Shown in pieces: positions 1-8,356 of a stretch of DNA of 36,256 nt. The stretch is from Lachnospiraceae bacterium (GTDB lineage Bacteria > Bacillota > Clostridia > Lachnospirales > Lachnospiraceae), in assembly GCA_009911505.1 (NCBI GenBank), contig QXXL01000086.1, positions 1 to 36,256 on the forward strand, given 5' to 3'. Positions within the stretch are counted from its first letter, which is position 1; each line of letters opens with the position of its first letter. The notes under the pieces were generated by a model. The model did not search any database, was not told where the DNA came from, and was given only the letters and a program-made list of their open reading frames with translations. The position numbers and the translations under genes are program-made.

Positions 1-12
1 CTTGATAGGATG

Positions 13-990
13 TTAAACATACCCAAATATCCCGCGTACCGAAACTTCCCCAGATGAAACCCGTTTTATGCCTTCATCCGTCTCCACTATCAGCTCTCCA
101 TGTGCGGTTATCCCACGGGCAGTCCCGGTAAACGGCTCTTTTTGATCCAGTACACGCACCTGCCTGTCTATATTCACCAGATACCCATCATATTCGTGTT
201 TTATCCCCTGTAAATCCCCTGTTTTTATAAAATTGCCATAATACGCCTCAAACGCTTCCCATACTGCCCAGATAAGCTCTGCCCTCCTAATCTCCCCGCC
301 ACCTTCTATTCTAAGCGAAGTGGCTACTTTTGCCGTATCATCGCCAAACCTCTCATTGGATACATTAATGCCAATTCCAATGACTACATAGTTAATGGCG
401 TCAATTTCCGTATTCATCTCCGTTAAGATGCCACAGATTTTTCTGCCGTTTAAAACAATATCGTTAGGCCACTTAATCTGCACATCAAGCCCGTACTTTA
501 CCCTGACAGCTTTTGTGACCGCCATCGCCGCCACAATCGTAAGCATCGAAGCCTGTCCTGGCAAAAAAGAAGGTCGAAGCAAAACCGTCATAAAAACCCC
601 CGTATGCCCCGGAGACTCCCAGGTACGCCCGCGACGCCCGCGTCCGGCTTCCTGACGCCCCGCCACAACCAGCGTGCCGTGCGGCCATCCTTCCTCCCCC
701 AGGCGTTTTGCTTGAATATTTGTCGAATCCGTCACCTCAAAATATACTACTTTATTGCCTGTCCACTCAGTATTCCGCAGGTTTTCCAGCTCTTCCTTAT
801 TCAATATGTCTGCCACTCCCGTAAGGCAGTAGCCCTTATTGGGGACAGCCTCAATCTGATAGCCTTCCGCCTTCAGCTTTTGAATGCTTTTCCAGACGGC
901 TGTCCTAGAAACGCCAAACTTGTCACAAAGCTCCTGCCCGGACACAAACCCTTCTGCGCTCCTCAATGCAGCCAATAACTCGGTTTTCAA
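13..990 (-). CDS. birA: Bifunctional biotin-protein ligase / biotin operon repressor BirA
   Basis: This 325-aa protein attaches biotin to the carrier domain of biotin-dependent enzymes through biotinyl-AMP, and its N-terminal winged helix probably represses biotin genes. Visible parts are an HTH at residues 8-45 ([11 protein letters not shown]), DST at 88-90, the biotinyl-AMP loop GRGRRGR at 116-122 and KWPND at 173-177. The length is usual for the two-domain BirA class. The start is TTG, preceded by GAGGGGA at a good distance, and it overlaps the argF stop by 4 bp, which implies translational coupling. Pairing with argF is probably only co-transcription. The gene ends 12 bp from the window edge, so any downstream operon member is unseen. 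Confidence 0.95.
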   Translation of the reverse strand: MKTELLAALRSAEGFVSGQELCDKFGVSRTAVWKSIQKLKAEGYQIEAVPNKGYCLTGVADILNKEELENLRNTEWTGNKVVYFEVTDSTNIQAKRLGEEGWPHGTLVVAGRQEAGRGRRGRTWESPGHTGVFMTVLLRPSFLPGQASMLTIVAAMAVTKAVRVKYGLDVQIKWPNDIVLNGRKICGILTEMNTEIDAINYVVIGIGINVSNERFGDDTAKVATSLRIEGGGEIRRAELIWAVWEAFEAYYGNFIKTGDLQGIKHEYDGYLVNIDRQVRVLDQKEPFTGTARGITAHGELIVETDEGIKRVSSGEVSVRGIFGYV

Positions 991-1985
991 AGTATCCCCT
1001 CTCCCAACGTTGCAAGCATTACTGCTTTAATCGTATGCATCCTGTTCTCAGCTTCGTCAAACACAACTGACTGATCCCCTTCAAACACTTCGTCCGTCAC
1101 TTCAATCTCATCCAGTCCAAACTTATTATGCACATCCCTGCCAACCGCTGTTTTCAAATCGTGAAATGCTGGCAGGCAATGCATAAAAATGGCATTCTCC
1201 CCCGCTAACCCCATGGCTTTTTGATTCACCTGGTATGGCATCAGTTCTTGAATGCGTTCTGCCCATGCACTTTCCGGCTCCCCCATGGAAACCCAGACAT
1301 CTGTATAAACCACATCTGCGCCTGGCACAGCTTCCTCCACATCCTCACAAAGTGTAACCGACCCGCCTGAGCCTTTCGCGAGCTTTTCGCAAAACGCCAC
1401 CAGCTTTTCATCTGGAAAATAATTTTTGGTCGTACAGGCTACAAAATGCATTCCCAGCTTTGCACAGGCTACCATCAGCGAATTGCCCATATTATAACGG
1501 GCATCCCCCATGTACACAAGCTTAACTCCCTTTATCCTTCCTAAATGTTCCCGGATTGTCAACAAATCTGCTAACATCTGTGTAGGATGAAACTCATTCG
1601 TCAAACCGTTCCAAACCGGAACGCCCGCATATTTTGCAAGCTCTTCCACAATCTCCTGCCCATACCCGCGATACTCAATCCCGTCAAACATCCTGCCTAA
1701 AACCCTGGCCGTGTCTGCAATACTCTCCTTCTTCCCAATTTGCGACCCTGACGGATCCAGATACGTCACATGCATCCCTAAATCATGTGCAGCCACCTCA
1801 AACGAGCAGCGTGTCCTCGTACTTGTTTTTTCAAAAATCAGCGCAATATTCTTCCCCATCAAATGCGTATGCGCAATCCCTTTTTTCTTCTCTTCTTTCA
1901 GTTTTCCAGCTAAATCTACCAAATACAGAATCTCTTCTGCCGAGTAATCTATCAGTTTCAGAAAATTACGTCCCTTTAAATCCAT
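987..1985 (-). CDS. argF: Ornithine carbamoyltransferase
   Basis: This 332-aa cytosolic enzyme converts carbamoyl phosphate and ornithine to citrulline, in arginine synthesis or, run in reverse, in arginine fermentation. The carbamoyl-phosphate loop STRTR is at residues 55-59, FHPTQ at 132-136, the ornithine-binding DVWVSMGE at 229-236 and the catalytic HCLP at 269-272. The ATG lies 8 nt after AGGAGG. No arginine deiminase or carbamate kinase gene is nearby, so the window does not decide between the anabolic (argF) and catabolic (arcB) role. A 10-bp stem lies 56 bp upstream. The gene overlaps birA by 4 bp at its 3' end. Confidence 0.95.
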   Translation of the reverse strand: MDLKGRNFLKLIDYSAEEILYLVDLAGKLKEEKKKGIAHTHLMGKNIALIFEKTSTRTRCSFEVAAHDLGMHVTYLDPSGSQIGKKESIADTARVLGRMFDGIEYRGYGQEIVEELAKYAGVPVWNGLTNEFHPTQMLADLLTIREHLGRIKGVKLVYMGDARYNMGNSLMVACAKLGMHFVACTTKNYFPDEKLVAFCEKLAKGSGGSVTLCEDVEEAVPGADVVYTDVWVSMGEPESAWAERIQELMPYQVNQKAMGLAGENAIFMHCLPAFHDLKTAVGRDVHNKFGLDEIEVTDEVFEGDQSVVFDEAENRMHTIKAVMLATLGEGIL

Positions 1986-2040
1986 TTTCTTATCCTCCTG
2001 TCCTTAAAAGCATTCTCGTATCTCAAATCAAAATCTCCCC

Positions 2041-2069
2041 CCAGATAAATCCCTATCCAATTTATCTGG
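2041..2069 (-). terminator. Hairpin between the SPFH gene and argF
   Basis: Perfect 10-bp arms at 2041-2050 and 2060-2069 enclose a 9-nt loop. Read on the minus strand, the stem is followed by a G-run and then AGATTTT, so the U-tract is poor. It may be a weak terminator for the SPFH gene or a leader hairpin of argF. Confidence 0.45.
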
Positions 2070-2105
2070 CAGTTTCATCCCCGAATTCACTTGCCATATA
2101 GTACC

Positions 2106-3041
2106 TTAACATTTTTCACCCGGCCCAGCCGTCTCCACAACCGCCCTGGCCAAACCTGCTATCCCCTGAATTTCTGATGGGATAATAATTTTCGTTGCCT
2201 TTCCATCAGCGGCCTTTGCAAATGCTTCCAAGCTCTTAAGCTGCAAAACCCCCGCATCCGGCGCCGCTTCTTTTAGAAACCGCAGCCCATCCGCATTTGC
2301 CTGCTGTACCTTAAGGATGGCTTCCGCCTGTCCCTCCGCTTCTCGGATCATCGCTTCTTTATGCGCTTCTGCACGCAAAATTGCCGCCTGCTTTTCCGCT
2401 TCTGCATCCAAGATTGCCGACTCCTTTTTTCCTTCCGCAACTAAGATAGTAGACTTTTTCTCCCCTTCCGCCTTCAAAATCGCTTCCCTTCGTTCACGCT
2501 CCGCCTTCATTTGCTTCTCCATCGCATCCTGAATGGCAGAAGGCGGAATAATATTCTTTAGTTCCACCCGGTTCACCTTAATCCCCCATGGATCAGTTGC
2601 CACATCCAAGGATGCCCTCATCTTTGTATTAATTGTTTCACGGGAAGTAAGCGTTTCATCCAGCTCCAAATCCCCGATAATATTCCGCAGTGTCGTCGCC
2701 GTGAGGTTCTCAATCGCCATAATTGGATTCTCAACCCCATATGCAAACAGCTTTGGATCGGTTATCTGAAAAAACACTACTGTATCAATCTGCATTGTGA
2801 CATTATCCTTTGTAATGACTGGCTGCGGCGGAAAATCTACCACCTGCTCTTTTAAGTTAATCCTCCTTGCCACCCGATCCAAAAACGGCCTTTTAAAATG
2901 AATCCCTACACTCCATGTGCACCGATATGCACCCAAACACTCTACGACTGCCGCATGTGCCTGCGGCACAATCTTAATACAGCTCGCTAAAATGAGCAAC
3001 ATAACCAAAACTAAAACTGCCAAACCTATCACAAGTCCCAT
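2106..3041 (-). CDS. SPFH/band-7 (stomatin-like) membrane protein
   Basis: This 311-aa protein has one N-terminal membrane segment (GLVIGLAVLVLVMLLILASC) followed by a band-7 domain (roughly residues 28-180; KDNVTMQIDTVVFFQITDP). A helical stretch follows, built of five 11-residue repeats beginning EGEKKSTILVA, EGKKESAILDA, EAEKQAAILRA. Members of this QmcA/HflC/stomatin family form ring-shaped scaffolds in membrane microdomains and often influence membrane proteases. I chose the ATG at 3041 because GGAGG lies 6-7 nt before it; the ATG at 3053 would put that site inside the coding region. No NfeD partner is adjacent, although many bacterial paralogues have one. A hairpin with a T-run lies directly upstream of the ribosome-binding site, leaving no room for an own promoter. 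Confidence 0.9.
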   Translation of the reverse strand: MGLVIGLAVLVLVMLLILASCIKIVPQAHAAVVECLGAYRCTWSVGIHFKRPFLDRVARRINLKEQVVDFPPQPVITKDNVTMQIDTVVFFQITDPKLFAYGVENPIMAIENLTATTLRNIIGDLELDETLTSRETINTKMRASLDVATDPWGIKVNRVELKNIIPPSAIQDAMEKQMKAERERREAILKAEGEKKSTILVAEGKKESAILDAEAEKQAAILRAEAHKEAMIREAEGQAEAILKVQQANADGLRFLKEAAPDAGVLQLKSLEAFAKAADGKATKIIIPSEIQGIAGLARAVVETAGPGEKC

Positions 3042-3053
3042 AAAAACCTCCAT

Positions 3054-3100
3054 AAAAAAATAGTAGTATGCCAGCTATATCCATACCTAACATACTACTA
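3054..3100 (-). terminator. Rho-independent terminator after the SleB-type hydrolase gene
   Basis: Arms TAGTAGTATG and CATACTACTA (3061-3070 and 3091-3100) enclose a 20-nt loop. Read on the minus strand, seven Ts follow at 3060-3054, running directly into the ATGGAGG Shine-Dalgarno of the SPFH gene. Confidence 0.75.
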
Positions 3101-3120
3101 CAATCTATTCCACATTACAA

Positions 3121-4674
3121 CTAGAAAAATACATTCGCCCCGATTACCGTACCGGCATGGCCGCTTGATGCACTGCGGAAGGACAAAGCCCCATTTGTAT
3201 TATCTGTACCGCCAATTGCATCCCTTGCCGCCTGCAGGCAGGAGCTACGGACACCGCTTGCCATAACGCTTGCAACACTGCCGTTCAATGCAGGTGTAAA
3301 CTGCCCGCCCTGATAAATTACACCGGAAATACTGCCCGGGTAGCTTCCGCTCCTAACACGGTTCATCACAACTGCACCCACTGCAACCATTCCGTCGTAA
3401 GAACCGCCGCCTGCTTCACACTGGATCAATGCGCCAAGCAATGTCACCTCATCTGAATTTGCAGATGCCGCTGGTTTCTTTGCCGAGTCTTCTGCTGCCC
3501 GCTCCGCCTCTGCTTCCTGCGCTTCTTTTGCAGCTACTTCTTCACTGTTTAATGCGGTGCCAAGGTTTAACTCCACATTTACATATTCTGCGCTTACATA
3601 AGCAGTAGAGTCCGTTGTATAAACAGCTACCCATCCGTCTGTCCCCTCTGCTTCTTTATTTACTTTTAACCTGTCGCCGTCGGCCGCAGTCGTCACAATA
3701 CCGGCTTCTTCATGCGGCTCGCTCCGTAAACGCAGGCCATCTGTATTTACCGTTGCATAAAGGCTGCATACCTCATTAGCAAGCTGGTTTGCTTCGTCCC
3801 CATATACCAGGTACTCATTTTTCACATACCCAGTTGCATTACCAGAAGAAATCTTCGTCCATTCCCCTTCTACGGAAATCACTTCTGCAACGTCTCCTCG
3901 GTAAAACTTTCCTGCCAACTCAGCGTCTGCGTCCGGCGATGTACGGATATTCATATCTTCTTCTACATTTGCCATAACCTTATTCGTCCATGCTGTATTA
4001 CTTTCTGGCTTTGCTTCCTGCTGTTCTTCCCCAGCCGTCTCCTGCATATCTGCCGCTTTCACTTCAACATCGGCTGTACCCGCATCCGCTAAAACTGCAG
4101 CAGCGGCCTCAAGCCCGCCTGTTGCGCCCGCCTGGGCGTCAACTTGTGTACTTTCCTGTATATCTGCAATTTCATCAGCACTTGCCGTATCCTGCGCCAC
4201 GATATCTTTGGTATCCGCATTATCCTCTACGGCTGCCACTTCCTGGACATCCGCTGGATTTTGTACCTCTGCCACTTCCGTTTCCTGCCCATCCTCCCGG
4301 ACTGGCAGGCTTTCTGCTACAATATATTCCTGACCGTTTTCTTCGGCGCTGCGAATAACTTCCTCTGCTGCAAGCCCTGCCAGCTTTGCGACCCCGGCAG
4401 AAATACCTGCATTCTCTATCTCACCGCCGCCTAAAGAAACCGTACCATTCTGTTTATTTTTGGTACCCTCTGCCTGCGCATTATAAGACGGAACCTCTGC
4501 ATCCTGTAATTCCGCAATAACGCCTGCCATACCTTTCTTGCCTGGCGTAACACTTCCTGTTACATTCCCTTTACCGTCTTCTGTGGATCCTCCCAATGCA
4601 GTGATTGTTGTCATAACCAGTACTGCTGATGTTACTGTCATCCGTGCAACCACTTTTTTGTTTCGATTCATCAT
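3121..4674 (-). CDS. Secreted cell-wall hydrolase, SleB-type catalytic domain with two SH3b domains
   Basis: This 517-aa exported protein has an N-terminal signal sequence (hydrophobic residues about 12-28). A long low-complexity Ala/Glu/Asp-rich linker follows (about 40-230). Two bacterial SH3 domains are visible near 236-290 (MNIRTSPDADAELAGKFYRG) and 305-368 (LRLRSEP), and the C-terminal Hydrolase_2/SleB domain spans about 409-517. The probable catalytic Glu is E420 in LIQCEAGGGSYDGMVAVGAV. SleB enzymes are lytic transglycosylases of cortex peptidoglycan. The SH3-linked form is common in vegetative Clostridia, so a role in growth is equally possible. The start ATGATG sits 4-5 nt after GGAGG. 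A sigma-A promoter is visible 130 bp upstream. Confidence 0.88.
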   Translation of the reverse strand: MMNRNKKVVARMTVTSAVLVMTTITALGGSTEDGKGNVTGSVTPGKKGMAGVIAELQDAEVPSYNAQAEGTKNKQNGTVSLGGGEIENAGISAGVAKLAGLAAEEVIRSAEENGQEYIVAESLPVREDGQETEVAEVQNPADVQEVAAVEDNADTKDIVAQDTASADEIADIQESTQVDAQAGATGGLEAAAAVLADAGTADVEVKAADMQETAGEEQQEAKPESNTAWTNKVMANVEEDMNIRTSPDADAELAGKFYRGDVAEVISVEGEWTKISSGNATGYVKNEYLVYGDEANQLANEVCSLYATVNTDGLRLRSEPHEEAGIVTTAADGDRLKVNKEAEGTDGWVAVYTTDSTAYVSAEYVNVELNLGTALNSEEVAAKEAQEAEAERAAEDSAKKPAASANSDEVTLLGALIQCEAGGGSYDGMVAVGAVVMNRVRSGSYPGSISGVIYQGGQFTPALNGSVASVMASGVRSSCLQAARDAIGGTDNTNGALSFRSASSGHAGTVIGANVFF

Positions 4675-4781
4675 TAACCTCCAAGTTTCGTAATATCAAA
4701 TTGAAACGCTTCAAGTTCTTTGCATATTAGTCACATTTCAATTCGTAAATATTACAATTATTACAAAAATGTTACGTATAG

Positions 4782-4810
4782 ATAATAGCATAGTAATATA
4801 TCTTTGTCAA
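4782..4810 (-). promoter_or_regulatory. Sigma-A promoter of the SleB-type hydrolase gene
   Basis: On the minus strand a perfect -35 TTGACA (4810-4805) is separated by 17 bp from -10 TATTAT (4787-4782). It leaves an AT-rich leader of about 100 nt before the ATG at 4674. Confidence 0.8.
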
Positions 4811-4845
4811 GTCCTAATATTTTCTTCTATTTTTCTTAAGATTAT

Positions 4846-4891
4846 CTAGTACTCCATCCGGCCAGAAATTGAAGTTTGGATGGAGTACTAG
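4846..4891. repeat. Dispersed repeat with 14-bp terminal inverted repeat (copy A)
   Basis: CTAGTACTCCATCC (4846-4859) and its exact reverse complement (4878-4891) flank an 18-nt loop. Its first 35 bp match 36143-36177 with three differences. It lies between the pgi terminator and the hydrolase promoter. The following word AGAGCGTGTTT (4890-4900) recurs at 27842-27852. It looks like a small non-coding dispersed element, MITE- or REP-like; no transposase is present. Confidence 0.6.
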
Positions 4892-4918
4892 AGCGTGTTT
4901 GAAAATCAGTAAAAAGAA

Positions 4919-4949
4919 ATCCCCAGGGAACCTTGCATTCCCTGGGGAT
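4919..4949 (-). terminator. Rho-independent terminator of pgi
   Basis: ATCCCCAGGGAA (4919-4930) pairs perfectly with TTCCCTGGGGAT (4938-4949) across a 7-nt loop. On the minus strand it is followed by TTCTTTTT. It begins 15 bp after the pgi stop. Confidence 0.9.
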
Positions 4950-4963
4950 CCTCACCCAAAACC

Positions 4964-6310
4964 CTATAACCTTTTCAATAATTCTTCCCTCTGCGCTTCA
5001 AACCCCGGTTTGCCAAGCAACGCAAACATATTCTTCTTATAACTTTCCACCCCTGGCTGGTTAAAAGGATTTACACCTAAAATATAACCGCTTACGCCGA
5101 CTGCAAATTCAAAGAAATAAAACAGTTCGCCCAAATAGAATTCATTTTGTTCTGGAATCTTTACCACCAAATTCGGTACATTGCCATCTGTATGTGCAAG
5201 GATTGTCCCATTCATGGCATTCTTATTAACAAAATCCATATCCTTGCCTGCGAGGTAATTAAGCCCATCCAAATCTACCGGCTCCTCTCCTATTACCACA
5301 CTGCCCCTTGCATCTTCTACACACATTACGGTTTCAAACAGGTTTCTGGCGCCGTCCTGGATAAACTGTCCCATGGAATGCAAATCTGTCGTAAGATCCA
5401 CTGATGCCGGGAATAATCCCTTTTGATCCTTGCCTTCGCTTTCTCCGTAAAGCTGCTTCCACCATTCGGAAACATAATGCAGGCTAGGCTCATAATTAGC
5501 CAGGACTTCAATCGCTTTGCCTTTCCGGAGCAGAATATTGCGGATTGCCGCATACAATAATGCATCATTTTCTTCAAATTTCTGTTCCATAGCAAGCCTG
5601 CGCCCTTCAGCTGCACCCTCCATAAGCTTATCAATGTCTGCGCCGCTGACTGCAATCGGAAGCAAGCCTACCGCAGTAAGGACAGAGAACCTTCCGCCGA
5701 TATCATCTGGTACTACAAATGTTTCATAGCCTTCTTCCGTAGCAAGGTTTTTAAGCGCTCCGCGTGCTTTATCCGTCGTAGCATAAATACGCTTTGCAGC
5801 TTCTTCTTTGCCGTATTTCTCTTCCAGCTTCTTTTTGAATATACGGAATGCAATTGCCGGCTCTGTAGTAGTTCCTGATTTGGAAATAACGTTTACAGAA
5901 AAATCCCTGTCTCCGACAACATCTAAAAGCGCTTCTAAATATGCACCGCTTATGCTGTTGCCTGCATAATAAATTTCCGGCGTTTTCCTAACGCTTGCTG
6001 GAATATTGTTATAAAACCCATGCCTTAAAAACTCAATTGCTGCCCGGGCACCAAGATAGGAGCCCCCTATACCTATAACGATAAGCACTTCGGAATCAGA
6101 CTGGATTTTCCTGGCAGCTTCTTTAATCCGCGTAAATTCTTCTTTGTCATAAGCTACTGGCAGATCGAGCCATCCTAAAAAATCATTCCCCGCTCCGCTT
6201 TTAGAAACAAGCAGCTCCTTTGCATCCTCAGATAACCTGCCCATGTAGCCTATCTCTTCTTCACTGATAAAACCTGCTGCCTTTGAATAGTCCAATGTTA
6301 CTTTACCCAT
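4964..6310 (-). CDS. pgi: Glucose-6-phosphate isomerase
   Basis: This 448-aa cytosolic enzyme interconverts glucose 6-phosphate and fructose 6-phosphate at the head of glycolysis. The sugar-phosphate isomerase signatures GIGGSYLG and [10 protein letters not shown] are visible, and the length fits the shorter Firmicute class. I chose the ATG at 6310 (protein begins [11 protein letters not shown]) because AAAGGAG lies about 9 nt before it. An upstream in-frame start at 6376 would add 22 non-conserved residues. The gene lies 69 bp after a small membrane-protein gene, with which it may be co-transcribed, and ends at a strong terminator. Confidence 0.96.
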   Translation of the reverse strand: MGKVTLDYSKAAGFISEEEIGYMGRLSEDAKELLVSKSGAGNDFLGWLDLPVAYDKEEFTRIKEAARKIQSDSEVLIVIGIGGSYLGARAAIEFLRHGFYNNIPASVRKTPEIYYAGNSISGAYLEALLDVVGDRDFSVNVISKSGTTTEPAIAFRIFKKKLEEKYGKEEAAKRIYATTDKARGALKNLATEEGYETFVVPDDIGGRFSVLTAVGLLPIAVSGADIDKLMEGAAEGRRLAMEQKFEENDALLYAAIRNILLRKGKAIEVLANYEPSLHYVSEWWKQLYGESEGKDQKGLFPASVDLTTDLHSMGQFIQDGARNLFETVMCVEDARGSVVIGEEPVDLDGLNYLAGKDMDFVNKNAMNGTILAHTDGNVPNLVVKIPEQNEFYLGELFYFFEFAVGVSGYILGVNPFNQPGVESYKKNMFALLGKPGFEAQREELLKRL

Positions 6311-6379
6311 AATACAACACTCCTTTGTCTGTAGAATCTTTTTCCTTATTTTAGCAAACACTTTTCTAATGTTCAAGCC

Positions 6380-6712
6380 CTAAAAGACTTCTGATATTAT
6401 CTCCATCAAAAGTTTTGCATCTTCTTCATTTTTCTTTGCATCCCCGGCTGGCGCTTCCTCTGCTGCTTCACAAACTGTAGGCTGTATATTTTCAGGGGGC
6501 TCTTTTTGCTCTGGCACTTCCTCTTTTGTATCGTCTGCCAAAATTACTTCAAAATACCTGCGGATTTTTTCGCAGATTTTATGTACCTCACGCCTTGTCC
6601 TCGTTACCTGGATTAAAACCAGCAGCCATATAAATAAACATATGCCTCCCGCGGCCATAGCAACTATTACCATGTTTTCTCTTAGGTATTGGATCATTTG
6701 TTCCTGTTGCAT
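6380..6712 (-). CDS. Small single-pass membrane protein, unknown function
   Basis: I do not recognise this 110-aa protein. It has a short N-terminus, one transmembrane segment (MVIVAMAAGGICLFIWLLVL, about residues 14-33), a basic juxtamembrane stretch (TRTRREVHKICEKIRR), and an acidic, Pro/Glu-rich tail with a final amphipathic piece. The topology suggests a membrane-anchored cytosolic tail. The start at 6712 is supported by AAAAGGAGG about 8 nt upstream, better than the in-frame alternative at 6784. It is followed 69 bp later by pgi, which says nothing specific about its role. Confidence 0.7.
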   Translation of the reverse strand: MQQEQMIQYLRENMVIVAMAAGGICLFIWLLVLIQVTRTRREVHKICEKIRRYFEVILADDTKEEVPEQKEPPENIQPTVCEAAEEAPAGDAKKNEEDAKLLMEIISEVF

Positions 6713-6849
6713 AAAATGCTCCTCCTTTTTTCTTTTTACATTATGTATTATATGGAAAAAAGGCGGACAAGGAAAGAGCCCCATTTCATGTTTTCACCGC
6801 AAGTTTTGACATTCCATATTAATATGCTTACCCGTTTTGGCGCTTACTG

Positions 6850-8130
6850 TCATTCCAGATCTTCTTTTGGGATAATATAGCCGGAAAAACAGCAGATACA
6901 GCTTTTATCTAACATCAAAAAGCGGTTCTGGGACGAGGTAAGTACGATATCGCCTATCATCCCAACAGAAGTCGTATCGTATTTGTTACATATCCAATAT
7001 AACCTGCCTTCCACAGCAAACAAATTGATTATTTCATAATTCCAATCTTCTCCGCTTCCGCAGTTTGGTACGCACACACCCCGTGTCCATGTCCTTATGG
7101 GATAAAACCGTTCGGCAATTTCTGGATAATACCTGTTTAAATTAGCATTCCCTAGCATCAGAATTCCAAATTTCCCCTCCTGTACCACACTGCTTTTACA
7201 ATTTTGCATAACATCATAAGCCCTGCCATACATACATCTTATTGTACAGCCTGTATCCTTCCGGCTGACCCAGCCACGGCATGCTTCCAAGCCCCCAATT
7301 TCTTTTTGTGTCATAAAGCTTTCATTTTCTTCAGGGGATGCATGTAGCGCGCCCTCAAACATCACAACCGTAGTTGCCGGGCAATTACCAAACTTCCTAT
7401 AATATTCCTGAATTAAGCGCCTGGTCTGTTCGGTATAATCCTCGTCTATATTTTCTGATGCTTCGCATATATTTTCCAAATGGCTGAAATAATCCCGTGT
7501 AAAATCCGATAGTACATGAATCCCCATTCCGTACATGCCAAAATAAAACAGCCACCCGTTTTCTACAATATATCCAGCCTGCATGACTGGAATAGGCCTC
7601 CCTTCCATCATCTGGATAATTTTCCGTTCTTCCAAGCTAACTGGCGCAAAATGTATCCCCGGTTCTAACTCTTCTGGATTTCTAATAACCGGCTCATCAT
7701 TCCCATACAAAAAATAAATTTGCCCAATATCTGCCTTTTTCAAAAACAAATATGGCTCTTTCAGAAAATGGTTAATTTCTTTTGCCAAAATACTTTTTTC
7801 GCTGATATCTTCCATAAGGACCAGCCTTTGGATTGGCGTCAGATAAGGAAGTATAATGGTTTTAACACGATGCTTTTTAGTGATATAAATTAGCTTGCTG
7901 ATATCCCCCACTGTACATCCGCCTAATACCAGAATATCAATCACTTCTGGAATCACGCTGCATCCATTGTAGGCTTTCGGATCTTGCCTAGCCCCTGCAT
8001 ACCTATTGTAATTGCCAACCAAATATATACAATTTGTTACATTCTGTTTCTCTTTGTTATATATACTGCCAATATGAAACAGGCTTCCCTCCTCATTTTG
8101 AAATATATAACGAAAATACCTTCCCCGCAT
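6850..8130 (-). CDS. Degenerate ComEC-type metallo-beta-lactamase-fold protein
   Basis: This 426-aa protein follows the layout of stand-alone ComEC-like metallo-beta-lactamase (MBL) hydrolases but seems to have lost the metal site. Where the family has a hydrophobic strand followed by HxHxDH, residues 64-79 read VIDILVLGGCTVGDIS. The downstream TIILPYLTP strand is retained. Near the C-terminus the usual TGD becomes LGN (326-328) and the usual PHHGS becomes PNCGS (355-359), followed by EDWN. It is Cys-rich and has no signal peptide or clear membrane segment. The ATG at 8130 has only a modest GGGAG site. It is divergent from murG. A non-enzymatic binding or sensing role is inference. Confidence 0.6.
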   Translation of the reverse strand: MRGRYFRYIFQNEEGSLFHIGSIYNKEKQNVTNCIYLVGNYNRYAGARQDPKAYNGCSVIPEVIDILVLGGCTVGDISKLIYITKKHRVKTIILPYLTPIQRLVLMEDISEKSILAKEINHFLKEPYLFLKKADIGQIYFLYGNDEPVIRNPEELEPGIHFAPVSLEERKIIQMMEGRPIPVMQAGYIVENGWLFYFGMYGMGIHVLSDFTRDYFSHLENICEASENIDEDYTEQTRRLIQEYYRKFGNCPATTVVMFEGALHASPEENESFMTQKEIGGLEACRGWVSRKDTGCTIRCMYGRAYDVMQNCKSSVVQEGKFGILMLGNANLNRYYPEIAERFYPIRTWTRGVCVPNCGSGEDWNYEIINLFAVEGRLYWICNKYDTTSVGMIGDIVLTSSQNRFLMLDKSCICCFSGYIIPKEDLE

Positions 8131-8273
8131 ATTTCTTTTCTCCCGGCGTTCCTAACTCACAGCTATCCCAAAAACCCATATAGCCAGCCGCTCATATGCT
8201 GCTTGTGGCATTCCCATAGGTAATTTGTCTTAAATCTATTGTAATAAATCTTTGGGTTTTTACAAGTCTTTTC

Positions 8274-8319
8274 TTGACATTTTAACACAACGGTATAATA
8301 TAGTTAAATATCATACCGT
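8274..8319 (+). promoter_or_regulatory. murG promoter with an operator-like inverted repeat
   Basis: A perfect -35 TTGACA (8274-8279) and perfect -10 TATAAT (8294-8299) are only 14 bp apart; TATAGT at 8299-8304 would give 19 bp. The 7-bp arms ACGGTAT (8290-8296) and ATACCGT (8313-8319) straddle the -10 region and start site, as a repressor operator would. Confidence 0.5.
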
Positions 8320-8356
8320 AACAAAACAACAGCAAGAAAGGAAACAGGTATCCTAT

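Noticed and set aside
2317..2532. 33-bp tandem DNA repeats in the SPFH gene
   Set aside because: They encode the 11-residue helical repeats usual in this family and are divergent at DNA level.
4144..4434. Plus-strand open frames opposite the hydrolase linker and other large genes
   Set aside because: They are antisense to well-supported genes, lack ribosome-binding sites and mirror the biased composition of the sense genes.
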